This document shows, one piece after another, positions 9,901-17,921 of a DNA stretch of 64,000 nt (positions are counted from its first letter, which is position 1; the number at the start of each line of letters is the position of its first letter). Position numbers and translations under genes: made by a program. The notes under the pieces are model-generated. The model searched no databases, was not told the DNA's origin, and saw only the letters and a list, made by a program, of their open reading frames with translations. This DNA comes from Marivirga harenae (lineage in GTDB: Bacteria; Bacteroidota; Bacteroidia; Cytophagales; Cyclobacteriaceae). The stretch covers positions 3,307,501 through 3,371,500 of the forward strand of contig NZ_CP130565.1 of NCBI RefSeq assembly GCF_030534335.1, written 5' to 3'.

Positions 9901-10332
9901 ACCATGATTGGAATTATATCACTGGCGGGTATTGTGGTAAATAATGCCATAGTACTGATAGATTTCATTGAAATTAGTAAATCCAATAAGAAATTAAACC
10001 TTGAAGAAGGCGAAAGTTTAACTTATGAGATGGTAAAAGAGGCAGTAATGCTGGCAGGGAAAACACGTTTGAGACCCGTATTGCTAACTGCTATAACGAC
10101 CATTATAGGTTTAATTCCTTTGGCTATAGGTTTCAATTTCGATTTCATTCAATTATTTACAAGCTACGATCCAGACTTTTACCTTGGTGGAGATTCTGTT
10201 ATGTTCTGGGAGCCGATTTGTTGGACAATTATATTTGGATTGTCATTTGCAACTTTCTTAACGTTAGTTATTGTACCAGTAATGTATCTTATTGCAAATC
10301 AATTAAATGCTAAATTTGGGATAGGTAGATGA
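6928..10332 (+). CDS. RND family efflux transporter, inner membrane permease
   Basis: At 1,134 aa this is the proton-driven pump of the tripartite system. It has 12 predicted membrane helices in the 1+5+1+5 layout, two large periplasmic porter domains, and the family motif GMLVDNGIVVVENVYR in TM4 (residues about 408-423). Asp411 is present but the second Asp of AcrB-type pumps (VDDA) is Asn412, as in several Bacteroidota subfamilies. A porter-domain insert rich in Asp, Ser and Pro (GASDPSDPTAMGQSD) lies near residue 670. The substrate cannot be read from sequence; the absence of His/Met metal clusters argues weakly for drugs, bile salts or lipids over heavy metals. Confidence 0.93.
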   Translation: MSDQNKKKVEKEFGLTTLSVNNRTTVYVLALLIVVLGVFSYINLPKENFPEISQPTIYVGTPHPGNSPADMEKLITRPLEKEINTISSVDNIKSTSVQDFSTIIIEFTTETDVDEALQEVKDAVDQAKSELPSDLQDDPNVFELNVAEFPIMNINLSGNYSVETLNSYAEYLEEEMEKFPEMSKAEIRGVDDKEVRIMVDPLEMEARKISFNDIETAVQQENMTMSGGNIKLGKIRRTVSISGEYNDPKDLENLIIKNENANIVYLKDIATIEFDYKEKQSYARLNNEAVVMVDAVKRSGENLLILTDKIYEVVENAKAEVFPEDLVVTITNDQSQQTRDQVSSLENNIISGVILVVLVLLFFLGTRNALFVGIAIPMSMFMAFMILGALGITINMIVLFSLIMALGMLVDNGIVVVENVYRLMEEGYSPIKATKIGVGEVAMPIISSTATTLAAFLPLAFWPGLIGEFMKYLPITLIITLGSSLFVALVINPVFIASFMRLDEGGKLNYKRIWRIAGISFAIGAIFILLKVYAIGNLAILFGALGLLNTYILTPLSRKFQRGLLPAVERLYSRTLGFAVQGWNPYFFLGGTVVALVGSVMLLGAFTPNVLFFPENEPKYVNVFVEFPVGTDVEYTNEFSKKIENEVKDVITPYSDIVESVVANVGRGASDPSDPTAMGQSDTPNKGRITVNFVEFKYREGVSTTKVMNEIREAVSDKYAGVSITVDKDQAGPPTGKPLNIEISGEDYDKLIQITEDLTVFINKQSIGGIEDLKNDLEVGKPELTVNIDRESARRFGLSTATIATEIRTGLFGKEISKYKEGEDDYEIQLRYTDEYRYDVDALINKKITYRDQSSGKVNQVPISAVADVSYTSTYGSINRKELDRVVTVYSNILDGYNATNVNNQLKAAMKEFEVPAGYEVKFTGEQEEQAEELEFLSIALLLAVFLIFLIIVAQFNRLTAPFIIMSSVVFSTIGVFLGLVVFQMDFVIVMTMIGIISLAGIVVNNAIVLIDFIEISKSNKKLNLEEGESLTYEMVKEAVMLAGKTRLRPVLLTAITTIIGLIPLAIGFNFDFIQLFTSYDPDFYLGGDSVMFWEPICWTIIFGLSFATFLTLVIVPVMYLIANQLNAKFGIGR

Positions 10333-10340
10333 TGGATGCA

Positions 10341-10383
10341 GGGTGAAGGATGATGGATGTTAACACTCCATTATCTTTTACCC
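10341..10383 (+). terminator. imperfect hairpin downstream of the RND operon
   Basis: GGGTGAAGGATGATGGA at 10341-10357 pairs with TCCATTATCTTTTACCC at 10367-10383 (14 of 17 positions) across a 9-nt loop. No T-tract follows, so it could be a weak terminator or simply repeat debris of the GATGGATG type, which recurs near 49180. Confidence 0.35.
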
Positions 10384-10422
10384 TTCCAGCCTACATCCAA
10401 TCTCATTCATCCAACTTAACTC

Positions 10423-11679
10423 ATGTCCAAAATCATACTCATACCGCTGGTAGCAGTAGTTTTCATTTTGATTGACCTATATGTCTTTCAGGCGGTTAAG
10501 ATTGCTGTTCAAAATTTTGCCCCACTTGGAAAGAACATTGCTTTTGGGATCTATTGGGGATTTACGGCTATTACTTTGGTGGGCTTTTTTCTGTATCACT
10601 TCACCAACCCTGACTTGTTTTCAAGAGTTGCTAGACAGTTTATGTTGGTGATTGTATTCATGAATTACATTTCCAAAACGATTGCGTTACTGGTCTTGTT
10701 CATTGGCGATATTATCAGATTCGGACAATGGAGTTTTTATAAGATTTCAGATCTAATAAATAATTCTAGCAGTCTTGATGGAGGTGAAAAAATCAGTAGA
10801 TCAGAATTTTTTGCGAAGTCAGCCTTGGTCGCTGGAAGCTTACCCTTAGCGGCCATGAGTTTCGGTATTATTTCAGGAGCACATGATTATCGAATTCGGA
10901 GAAAATCCATTGTGATACCCAATTTACCTAAGGCTTGGCATGGAGTTAAAGTGGCACAGCTTTCCGATATCCACAGTGGTAGTTTTTGGAATAGAATAGC
11001 TGTAGAGGGAGGAGTAGATATGCTTTTGGCGGAAAAGCCAGATCTTATCTTCTTTACTGGTGATCTGGTCAATAATGAAGCTAAAGAAGTCGAGAAATAT
11101 ATTCCAATTTTTTCGAAATTGAAAGCTGATCTAGGAGTGTATTCTACTTTAGGGAATCATGATTATGGAGACTATAAGAACTGGAGTAGCGAAAAAGCAA
11201 AAGCAAAAAACCTTGCAGACTTAAAAGAAGCTCATGGTATTATGGGTTGGGATTTACTAACCAATGAAAACAGGATTTTGAAAGTAGATAATGAGCCCTT
11301 GTCAGTACTTGGAGTGGAAAACTGGGGAGCAGGAAGATTTGCTAAATATGGTGATATCAGCAAAGCTTATGCGGGCACTGAAGATATACCCACGAAAATA
11401 TTGCTTTCCCATGACCCAAGTCATTGGGATGCACAAATTAGAAAAGACTATCCTGATATTGATTTAATGCTGGCCGGACATACCCATGGATTTCAATTTG
11501 GGATAGAAATCCCTGGCTTTAAGTGGAGTCCGTCTCAATATGTGTACAAACAATGGGCAGGACTTTACCAAGAAGGCAATCAAAATTTATATGTAAATAG
11601 GGGATATGGCTATCTTGGTTATCCCGGAAGGATTGGGATACCACCTGAAATTACAATTTTAGAGTTGAGGCAGGGGTAA
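10423..11679 (+). CDS. membrane-anchored calcineurin-like metallophosphoesterase
   Basis: The protein has 418 aa. The N-terminal 110 residues form three to four membrane helices. A linker with a hydrophobic segment (residues about 128-148) precedes the phosphoesterase domain (residues about 150-418). All dimetal motifs are visible: LSDIHSG, FTGDLVN, LGNHDYGDY, LLSHDPSHW and AGHTHGFQFG. This matches the YkuE/YaeI-like group of membrane-associated phosphoesterases, some of which act on lipid-linked substrates; the substrate here is unknown. It stands alone, 90 bp after the efflux operon. Confidence 0.9.
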   Translation: MSKIILIPLVAVVFILIDLYVFQAVKIAVQNFAPLGKNIAFGIYWGFTAITLVGFFLYHFTNPDLFSRVARQFMLVIVFMNYISKTIALLVLFIGDIIRFGQWSFYKISDLINNSSSLDGGEKISRSEFFAKSALVAGSLPLAAMSFGIISGAHDYRIRRKSIVIPNLPKAWHGVKVAQLSDIHSGSFWNRIAVEGGVDMLLAEKPDLIFFTGDLVNNEAKEVEKYIPIFSKLKADLGVYSTLGNHDYGDYKNWSSEKAKAKNLADLKEAHGIMGWDLLTNENRILKVDNEPLSVLGVENWGAGRFAKYGDISKAYAGTEDIPTKILLSHDPSHWDAQIRKDYPDIDLMLAGHTHGFQFGIEIPGFKWSPSQYVYKQWAGLYQEGNQNLYVNRGYGYLGYPGRIGIPPEITILELRQG

Positions 11680-11729
11680 TTTAATCCAAGAGTCTATATT
11701 CAGTTGACCCTATGGAATACTTAAGGAGT

Positions 11730-11746
11730 ACCTTAGGTCAGACTGG
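11730..11746. repeat. short GGTCAGAC-type interspersed motif
   Basis: ACCTTAGGTCAGACTGG here closely matches ACCTTAGGTCAGATTGG near 63806 and is related to the longer inverted elements at 46248-46325 and 63369-63417. It is intergenic, between two convergent genes. Confidence 0.5.
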
Positions 11747-11925
11747 AATCAGTTATACCCACTATCAGTTTTTTCAACATGGAGAAATTAGATGATACAC
11801 TTTACTAAATTTGATTGGTTTTGGTGGCATCCTACTTTCAGTTCATGTAAATCATTCTAGCGTATTTACAATTGTAAAAATCAATGGTCATTCTTCAAAA
11901 ATGACCCTTGACTTGTACTTTAACT

Positions 11926-14900
11926 TTATTCAATTACAATTCTCTTTAAGGCATATTCACCATTGGAAATAACTTTAAGGAAGTAAATACCCCTTTCTAG
12001 AGATTCGATATCCAAATTGATATTGTCTTTTTCCGCTGTTTGTTTAAGCACGATTTTTCCTTGAGTATTAATTAAATGAATATTTTGAATTATAGTGCCG
12101 TCCATTATGATCGATATTTTATCTGTTGCAGGAACTGGGAAAGCTTTTAGCCTGGAACTTAATTGTTCGCTCTGGGCAGTAATAAGAGCAGATTCTAACT
12201 CAGCATATTCAGAAGACTCAAATCTATTGAAAGCCTTTACTTTGTAATTATAGGATTGAAAAAGTTCAATGTCTTGATCAATAAAAGTGCTGGTTTCCAC
12301 TGTGTCGGCAACGGTAAATTCACCTTCTGCTCCTGTCAATTTCAAAATTTCAAAACCGAGTACTGCTTGCTCGTATGACCACGAGATCGTTATTTGATCG
12401 TTTTGAATATTAGTAACCAACTCATTCGGTATTTCAAGAAATGCGGATTCTGGCGTCCTATAGTCAAAAATGTTAGGAGATTCTGAACTGAAGATGCCAA
12501 CAGTAGATTTAGTCTTGTAATGGTATTGGTTGTCTAATTCTACTTCAAGATCGGTGTATTTTACTGAATCAACATTAATGGAGCTAAGAATTTCTGAAAA
12601 ATCATCGTTATCGCCTGATTTATATAAGGTGATATAATGATCTGTTCTATAATCCTTTTCAGGAACAGCCATACTTAGTTCCGTTCCAGCTAGAAAATTG
12701 AAATTGAAACCAGCGGAATTGATCGGCAGGATACTGTCCGTAATAATTGAAACTTCATCAGTAAATGGAGAATAGAATCCTGAATTTATTGCTCTTATTT
12801 TATAGGCATAGTCAGTTTTTAGGTCTATACTACTATCAATAAAACTAAATGTTTCAGTTTCTAAAGTGTCAATCACAACAAAACTATTGGCTGCTGATTT
12901 TCTATAAACTTCAAATTGAGGATGTCTGCTATCATTACTGTTCCAAGTGATGTTGTTTCCGTTGTTAAAATCAAAACTGACATTGATGTTAGTTGGAGCA
13001 AGTGGGGCTGCAACATTTAATAATCCTATATTAAATAGAGGATAATCATCATTTCCTAAAAACGCACCACCAATCAAGAATTGGTTTTCGTTGTAGTATA
13101 ATATTTTGTTTATAGCTGAACCAGCATAATTCCCTTGCGTAATCAAATCATAATCAAAATCAGTATAAACCTGTCCATCTAATCCTATTTTAGCAAATCC
13201 ATCTACAGGAAATCCATTAATTGACGAAAACTGGCCGCCCACGTACAGGGTTGAGTCATTTAGCGCCACCATAGTATTGAAGGAATTGGAAGAAGCGTTG
13301 ATGCTGCTATGATCCACAAGTATTCCATCTGTGTTAAACTGTAATAGAGGCCAATCATTAAATGTTTCTTTATCATCAGCAGAAGCAATAATAGTATTGT
13401 TTGATAGAACAACTATTGAATTCACTTTATATTTCGATAAGTCATTAGTGGAATTATAATCAAAGATCAAATCTCCGTTATTATCTATTTCCATCATAAA
13501 GGATTCACTATTAAGTTCTTTTTCTCCTGCAATTACTATTGTTTGGTTATCCTTTATTGCTATTGCATTGATAGTTGAGTTAGTTTCCAATAAGTTGTTG
13601 GCATCAAAACTTAAATCAAGACTACCATCTTGATTAAGTACAGCAATAGAATGTCTTTCTTCTCCATTTACAGAATTGAAGTGCCCCGTGACCAATATTT
13701 TGCCATCTGCAAGTTCTAGAACGTCCTTACCCACAATACCTTGTGAAATTGCTTGTATACTTGCTGTAAAGGATTCATCTAATACTCCTGATGTGCTAAT
13801 TTTCATGATATTATTTACTGGCTTGCTGTTATAGGAATCCATTAAACCGGTAATTATTATACTACCATCACTTAATTTTGTCAAACTTCTAGGGGTGCCA
13901 TTAATACCATTTCCAACAGCATTAAGAAATTCTGTATCAGCACTTCCATCAAGGTTTAATAATGCAATATTAGATGTTTCTGCGTTGCCAATTTTTGTAA
14001 ATTCTCCTATGATTAAAGCTTTTCCATTTTCCAATACTAGGGCGTCATTAATGCTTGCCGTATAACCAGATTGAGGGGTGTAATCTTCTATTATATTGCC
14101 ATTAAAGTCTGCTTTCAGTATCCTTTCAAGATTCAAGTTGCCTGAGGCGCTAAACTGACCAGAGGTGTAGAAGTGCTTCTCATTTGTTAGTATCGAATTA
14201 TAATCAAAAAAGTATCCCTCGGGAGTCGAAATCGATAGATTGATTTTATTGAAATCTGAGACAAAATTCCCATCAATATCTATTTTAGTTATCAGCGAAT
14301 TGGAAAAACTTGTTCGGCCATGCAAAATAAAATGATTGTCATTTGTCTGTGTAGAAGATACGTTTCCAGTAAAAGTCCCTCCTGCTTGTCCCAAAAGTGT
14401 GAAAGAAGGGTCTAATTTGCCAACTTGGTCAATTATTGCATAATTATTGGCATCATTTCCTTGAATGCTAGAAAAACTTCCGGAAATAAAGAAACGACCA
14501 TCTGTCAAAGGAGTAATGTTTGTAACCATAGTAGGTCCTCCCTGTGATTGAATAATGTCGCCAATGTCAAAACTGTCATCAATTGTACCGTCCTCTTTTA
14601 ATAGTACGAGGGTATTGTTTGATTCGCCATTGACATCTTCGAATTCTCCTCCCAAAAATATTTTGTCATTTTCCAATATTTCAAAAGTTATTGATTCTGT
14701 GGAGTAACTAATAGGACCGCTAGAAAACTGAAAACTATTATCAACTTCTCCTGTCGAAGTTAATCGTTGAATTGCTTTTGGAAAGTCTGCAGCAAATACT
14801 ATTAGCTGTCCATCAGACTGCTTTCTTATGTGATGTACATTATTACAATTATTTGGTGCCTTGAAAGTATCATCAATGCTGCCATCCATATTGAATCGAA

Positions 14901-15252
14901 AAAGCCCTATTCCATTCTCAAAATAACCACCTCCGTATATTTTATTTATTTCAGCATCATAAAGCGCAGTTAAAAACTGTCCGTATGGTAACTCCGCTTC
15001 ATTTATATTAAAATTAAGATCTGTGCTTCCATCGGGGTTTATTACGGCAAGATTGGCTGTTTTCTCTCCATTTAAATAAAAAAAGTCACCAATGATGATA
15101 TTTCTTTCTTCAGTTATTGGCAAGATTTCTTTGACTAAAGAATTCCCAAGAATTTCTGGCTTGAAGGTCTTATCGAATACTTGTGATAGTGCTGCGTTGG
15201 CCAGTACCAAGTGAGTTGCTAAAGCTAATATTCGCTTACTGTAATAGTTCAT
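11926..15252 (-). CDS. secreted delta-60 repeat / fibronectin III protein with T9SS sorting domain
   Basis: The protein has 1,108 aa. A signal peptide (MNYYSKRILALATHLVLANAALSQ) is followed by about 750 residues of delta-60-type repeats: recurring DGS(I/L)D-x-SF units and GG-x-F strands that suggest one or two beta-propellers. Two to three fibronectin III-like modules (residues about 770-1020) follow. The last 75 residues are a type A T9SS sorting domain (LKAFPVPATDKISI, LINTQGKIV, LERGIYFLKV, ending KRIVIE). It is exported by the Sec system and then through the type IX secretion system to the surface. No enzymatic motif is visible. It is probably an adhesin-like or scaffold protein and stands as a single gene. 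Confidence 0.88.
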   Translation of the reverse strand: MNYYSKRILALATHLVLANAALSQVFDKTFKPEILGNSLVKEILPITEERNIIIGDFFYLNGEKTANLAVINPDGSTDLNFNINEAELPYGQFLTALYDAEINKIYGGGYFENGIGLFRFNMDGSIDDTFKAPNNCNNVHHIRKQSDGQLIVFAADFPKAIQRLTSTGEVDNSFQFSSGPISYSTESITFEILENDKIFLGGEFEDVNGESNNTLVLLKEDGTIDDSFDIGDIIQSQGGPTMVTNITPLTDGRFFISGSFSSIQGNDANNYAIIDQVGKLDPSFTLLGQAGGTFTGNVSSTQTNDNHFILHGRTSFSNSLITKIDIDGNFVSDFNKINLSISTPEGYFFDYNSILTNEKHFYTSGQFSASGNLNLERILKADFNGNIIEDYTPQSGYTASINDALVLENGKALIIGEFTKIGNAETSNIALLNLDGSADTEFLNAVGNGINGTPRSLTKLSDGSIIITGLMDSYNSKPVNNIMKISTSGVLDESFTASIQAISQGIVGKDVLELADGKILVTGHFNSVNGEERHSIAVLNQDGSLDLSFDANNLLETNSTINAIAIKDNQTIVIAGEKELNSESFMMEIDNNGDLIFDYNSTNDLSKYKVNSIVVLSNNTIIASADDKETFNDWPLLQFNTDGILVDHSSINASSNSFNTMVALNDSTLYVGGQFSSINGFPVDGFAKIGLDGQVYTDFDYDLITQGNYAGSAINKILYYNENQFLIGGAFLGNDDYPLFNIGLLNVAAPLAPTNINVSFDFNNGNNITWNSNDSRHPQFEVYRKSAANSFVVIDTLETETFSFIDSSIDLKTDYAYKIRAINSGFYSPFTDEVSIITDSILPINSAGFNFNFLAGTELSMAVPEKDYRTDHYITLYKSGDNDDFSEILSSINVDSVKYTDLEVELDNQYHYKTKSTVGIFSSESPNIFDYRTPESAFLEIPNELVTNIQNDQITISWSYEQAVLGFEILKLTGAEGEFTVADTVETSTFIDQDIELFQSYNYKVKAFNRFESSEYAELESALITAQSEQLSSRLKAFPVPATDKISIIMDGTIIQNIHLINTQGKIVLKQTAEKDNINLDIESLERGIYFLKVISNGEYALKRIVIE

Positions 15253-15477
15253 ATGTATGAGTTTTGGTTTTTGATCGGCTAATCTACATTATTTTACATG
15301 TATTCTTATGCTAAATACTAGCTTTTTACATATGAATTTTAGGGAAAGTATTGTCTAAAAAGTACCACTATTCGTCCTCCTTTGTATGGACGTTTTCTAA
15401 ATTAGAACTTTATTATTGCCACAGACATAAAGGCACTTGTTTTTGGAAAATATAAGCGCTTTATTTTATAGAAAGAA

Positions 15478-16038
15478 TCAATCATTAAACTCGCTCATGG
15501 TTCTATTGACTCCAATGGTAGAAAAGCCTAAAACCATATCACAGACCTTGTCCATCATGAAGGGTAATTCATCAAACTCCTGCTGACTGAAAGGACTTAA
15601 AACATAATCCACTTGCTGGCCTTTGTGAAAGTTGTCTCCAATGCCGAACTTTAATCGAGCATAATTCTGTCCGCCTGTTAAATCCTCAATATTTTTCAGA
15701 CCATTATGACCAGCTGCTGAGCCTTTTGCTCTCAATCTCAACTTTCCAAAAGGCAGGGCGATATCATCTGTTATGACTAATAAGTTTTCTTTAGGGATTT
15801 TTAGTTCCTGCATCCAATAGTTGATGGCTTTGCCTGAGAGATTCATATAAGTTGTCGGCTTAATGAGGTGGATTTGCCTTCCTTTATATTTAAATTCACT
15901 TTTCATAGCCAATTTCAGGGTTTCAAACTCCACTTTTTGCTGGTCGGCCAATCTGTCTAAAGTTAAAAAACCGATGTTATGACGAGTGATTTCATATTCA
16001 GGGCCAATATTGCCCAAACCTGCTATTAGGTATTTCAT
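15478..16038 (-). CDS. pth: peptidyl-tRNA hydrolase
   Basis: This enzyme releases tRNA from prematurely dropped peptidyl-tRNA in the cytoplasm. Length (186 aa) and motifs fit the family: GLGNIGPEYEITRHNIGF with catalytic His20, TYMNLSGKA with the conserved Asn, DDIALPFGKLRLR, and GSAAGHNGLK. The usual GNPG at the start is GNIG here. The start is the ATG at 16038. Confidence 0.96.
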   Translation of the reverse strand: MKYLIAGLGNIGPEYEITRHNIGFLTLDRLADQQKVEFETLKLAMKSEFKYKGRQIHLIKPTTYMNLSGKAINYWMQELKIPKENLLVITDDIALPFGKLRLRAKGSAAGHNGLKNIEDLTGGQNYARLKFGIGDNFHKGQQVDYVLSPFSQQEFDELPFMMDKVCDMVLGFSTIGVNRTMSEFND

Positions 16039-16202
16039 GGATGAAGTACATTTTTGTTTGAATCCAAAAATAGGTCATTTTTATCGGAGTGCCGAGCAAT
16101 TATCGATTCAAATTAGATGAATATAATTTGTAATAGGAGCAAGCTAGATTAAAGCATTTCTAGGTAGATCCTCTGTTTCGGTTTCAACTAACAGTATTTG
16201 GC

Positions 16203-16380
16203 ATATTTCACCCCTTCAGGGCTAAGTTGAGTTTTGATTTTTAAGGGTGGGGCTTCACCCCATATTCAGATATTTCGTCCTTTCGGGACTTTTAGTCCTG
16301 AAAGGACGTATTTCTCTAAGACGGGGTGAAGCCCTGTGTGATCAGTAGTAGCCTTTCCCAAAGCCCTGAAAGGGCGGCAT
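16203..16380. repeat. nested palindromic repeat, unit 1 (short class)
   Basis: This 178-bp unit is built as three nested inverted pairs: outer arms CCCCTTCAGGGCT and AGCCCTGAAAGGGCG, middle arms GGGGCTTCACCCC and GGGGTGAAGCCC, inner arms CGTCCTTTCGGGACT and AGTCCTGAAAGGACG. Each arm is itself a small hairpin. The right end lies only 2 bp from the stop codon of the transposase gene. The DNA at 16039-16202, between pth and this unit, shows nothing recognisable. Confidence 0.9.
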
Positions 16381-16382
16381 GA

Positions 16383-16835
16383 TCAGTCCCAGACGTAGCG
16401 TTCATCATAATCAACATCATACTTCTTTAAAAACGCTATGTATTCTTCTTGAAATGTTTTCTTCCGATGATGTTTGTGTTGTCCAGCAATATATTCAATC
16501 ACTGGATTCAGTTGAGAACAATTTACAGAAAAGGCGCCATATCCATTTTGCCAATAGAAATCTTCAAATTCTTCTCCTTTAGTTTTGATCCATTTAGAAG
16601 AGTGAGACTTTATTTCCTGCATGAGTTTAGTCAAAGTGATATTTTTAGATAGTCTGCAAAGTAGGTGAATGTGGTCTGTATATCCGCCTACTTTAATGAC
16701 TTGACATCCTAATCTATTGCAAATCTCTCCTAAATAGCCATATAATTCTGGCTCTATACTTTTAGTAATAAGTGGTTGTCTATTTTTGGTACTGAATATT
16801 ATGTGAAGATAATTTTGTACAAGTGCTTGTCCCAT
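16383..16835 (-). CDS. HUH/Y1 tyrosine transposase, IS200/IS605 TnpA or REP-associated (RAYT) type
   Basis: This single-domain 150-aa Y1 transposase carries the HUH metal motif as DHIHLL (His55, His57) and a catalytic-Tyr helix EYIAGQ (Tyr115, Gln119). The N-terminus (YLHIIFSTKNRQPLI) is characteristic of the family. Such enzymes cut and rejoin single-stranded DNA at hairpins. No tnpB accompanies it. The gene is wedged exactly between two copies of a nested palindromic repeat, 2 bp from one and 5 bp from the other. Those repeats are therefore its likely substrates, either as REP/BIME-like sequences or as non-autonomous relatives. It appears intact, with a normal stop. Confidence 0.9.
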   Translation of the reverse strand: MGQALVQNYLHIIFSTKNRQPLITKSIEPELYGYLGEICNRLGCQVIKVGGYTDHIHLLCRLSKNITLTKLMQEIKSHSSKWIKTKGEEFEDFYWQNGYGAFSVNCSQLNPVIEYIAGQHKHHRKKTFQEEYIAFLKKYDVDYDERYVWD

Positions 16836-16840
16836 GGTTC

Positions 16841-16936
16841 ATATATTTCGCCCCTTCAGGGCTGGGTTGAGTTTTGGCTTTTTTTAGCATGGGGTTACAC
16901 CCCATATTAAGATATATAGTCCCTTCGGGACTTTTC
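16841..16936. repeat. nested palindromic repeat, left half of unit 2
   Basis: Only the left arms are present: CGCCCCTTCAGGGCT, ATGGGGTTACACCCCAT and AGTCCCTTCGGGACT. A right-end remnant (GAAGCCCTGAAACGG, then CATTAACAG) appears at about 17166-17190. Unit 2 therefore seems to be one element split by about 230 bp of other DNA. It starts 5 bp upstream of the transposase start codon. Confidence 0.8.
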
Positions 16937-17217
16937 TTTGTCCGATTACAATATCAAATCATTTTCAAACCCAAAGTAATTGATTTGATATTTATTTAGC
17001 AAATGATGGCGATTGAGTATTATTATTTTTTGAATCTTTTTGATTTTGTCCCATTACCCTGTATGGAATATTGGATTTTGAGGCCAAGGACTTTACCCAC
17101 CTTGATAATAGGTTGTCCCCTGAGCATTATTTTTATTTGTCCTTGAAGCTTGATGAAGAAGATGTGAAGCCCTGAAACGGTATCATTAACAGATCCCAGA
17201 AGAGTTATCATTTCTCC
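16937..17217. other. insert and remnant between repeat units 2 and 3
   Basis: The first 230 bp are not repeat sequence and hold a perfect 12-bp inverted repeat (AATATCAAATCA at 16950-16961, complement at 16981-16992). From about 17166 the right end of a unit and the inter-unit spacer resume. A 62-codon minus-strand frame here has no recognisable features and I do not call it a gene. Confidence 0.5.
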
Positions 17218-17436
17218 ATATATTTCGCCCCTTCAGGGCTAGGTTTAGTTGTGGTCTTTTAGAATGGGGCTTCACCCCATATTCAGATATTTCGTCCCTT
17301 CGGGACTCTAGGGTTGATCAAGATGAAAATAGGGTCATTAGGGATATTCAGTCCTGAAAGGACGAATTTCACTAACACGGGGTGCAGCCCTGTGTGAAAG
17401 GTAGTAGCTGTTCCCAAAGCCCTGAAAGGGCGGCAT
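17218..17436. repeat. nested palindromic repeat, unit 3 (long class)
   Basis: This 219-bp unit has the same outer, middle and inner arms as unit 1, but about 45 bp starting CTAGGGTTGATCAAGATG are present between the inner arms in place of the 3-4-nt loop. Unit 5 shares this extra piece. The middle right arm has one change (GGGGTGCAGCCC). Confidence 0.88.
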
Positions 17437-17468
17437 TAACAGAAGCCAGAAGAATTATCATTTCTCCG

Positions 17469-17646
17469 TATATTTCGCCCCTTCAGGGCTAGGTTTAGTT
17501 TTGGTCTTTTAGAATGGGGCTTCACCCCATATTCAGATATGTCGTCCCTTCGGGACTTTTAGTCCTGAAAGGACGTATTTCTCTAAGATGGGGTGAAGCC
17601 CTGTATGAAAGGTAGTAGCTGTTCCCAAAGCCCTGAAAGGCGGCAT
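17469..17646. repeat. nested palindromic repeat, unit 4 (short class)
   Basis: At 178 bp it is the same length as unit 1, with the short inner loop. It follows unit 3 after a 32-bp spacer (ATTAACAG, GCCAGAAG, TTATCATTTCTCC) that also precedes unit 3. Units 2-4 therefore look like tandem duplications that include the spacer. Confidence 0.88.
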
Positions 17647-17685
17647 AATCCGTCCCTTGAAAGATTCTAAGTATCCTTTCCCATC

Positions 17686-17900
17686 ATATTTCACCCCTTC
17701 GGGGCTAAGTTGAGCTATTATTCTACCATGGGGCTTCACCCCACATTAAGATATTTCGTCCCTTCGGGACTCTAGGGTTGATCAAGATGATAATCGGGCC
17801 ACTAGGGATATTTAGTCCTGAAAGGACGTATTTCTCTAACACGGGGTGAAGCCCTGTGTGAAAGGTAGTAGCCTTTCCCAAAGCCCTGAAGGGGCGGCAT
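17686..17900. repeat. nested palindromic repeat, unit 5 (long class)
   Basis: This 215-bp unit carries the same extra inner segment as unit 3 (CTAGGGTTGATCAAGATG onward). The outer left arm CCCCTTCGGGGCT and outer right arm AGCCCTGAAGGGGCG have changed together and still pair, a compensatory change that indicates the structure matters. It ends about 20 bp from the stop codon of the neighbouring hydrolase. Confidence 0.88.
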
Positions 17901-17921
17901 AATGTAGGACTTTCCGAGTAT

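Noticed and set aside
17023-17739. Short minus-strand frames within the repeat array (62 and 68 codons)
   Set aside because: They are translations of repeat DNA or of the insert between units; no start context, no family.
16203-17900. Possible CRISPR array
   Set aside because: The repeats are about 180-220 bp, palindromic at several levels and separated by duplicated spacers; there are no short direct repeats with unique spacers and no cas genes.
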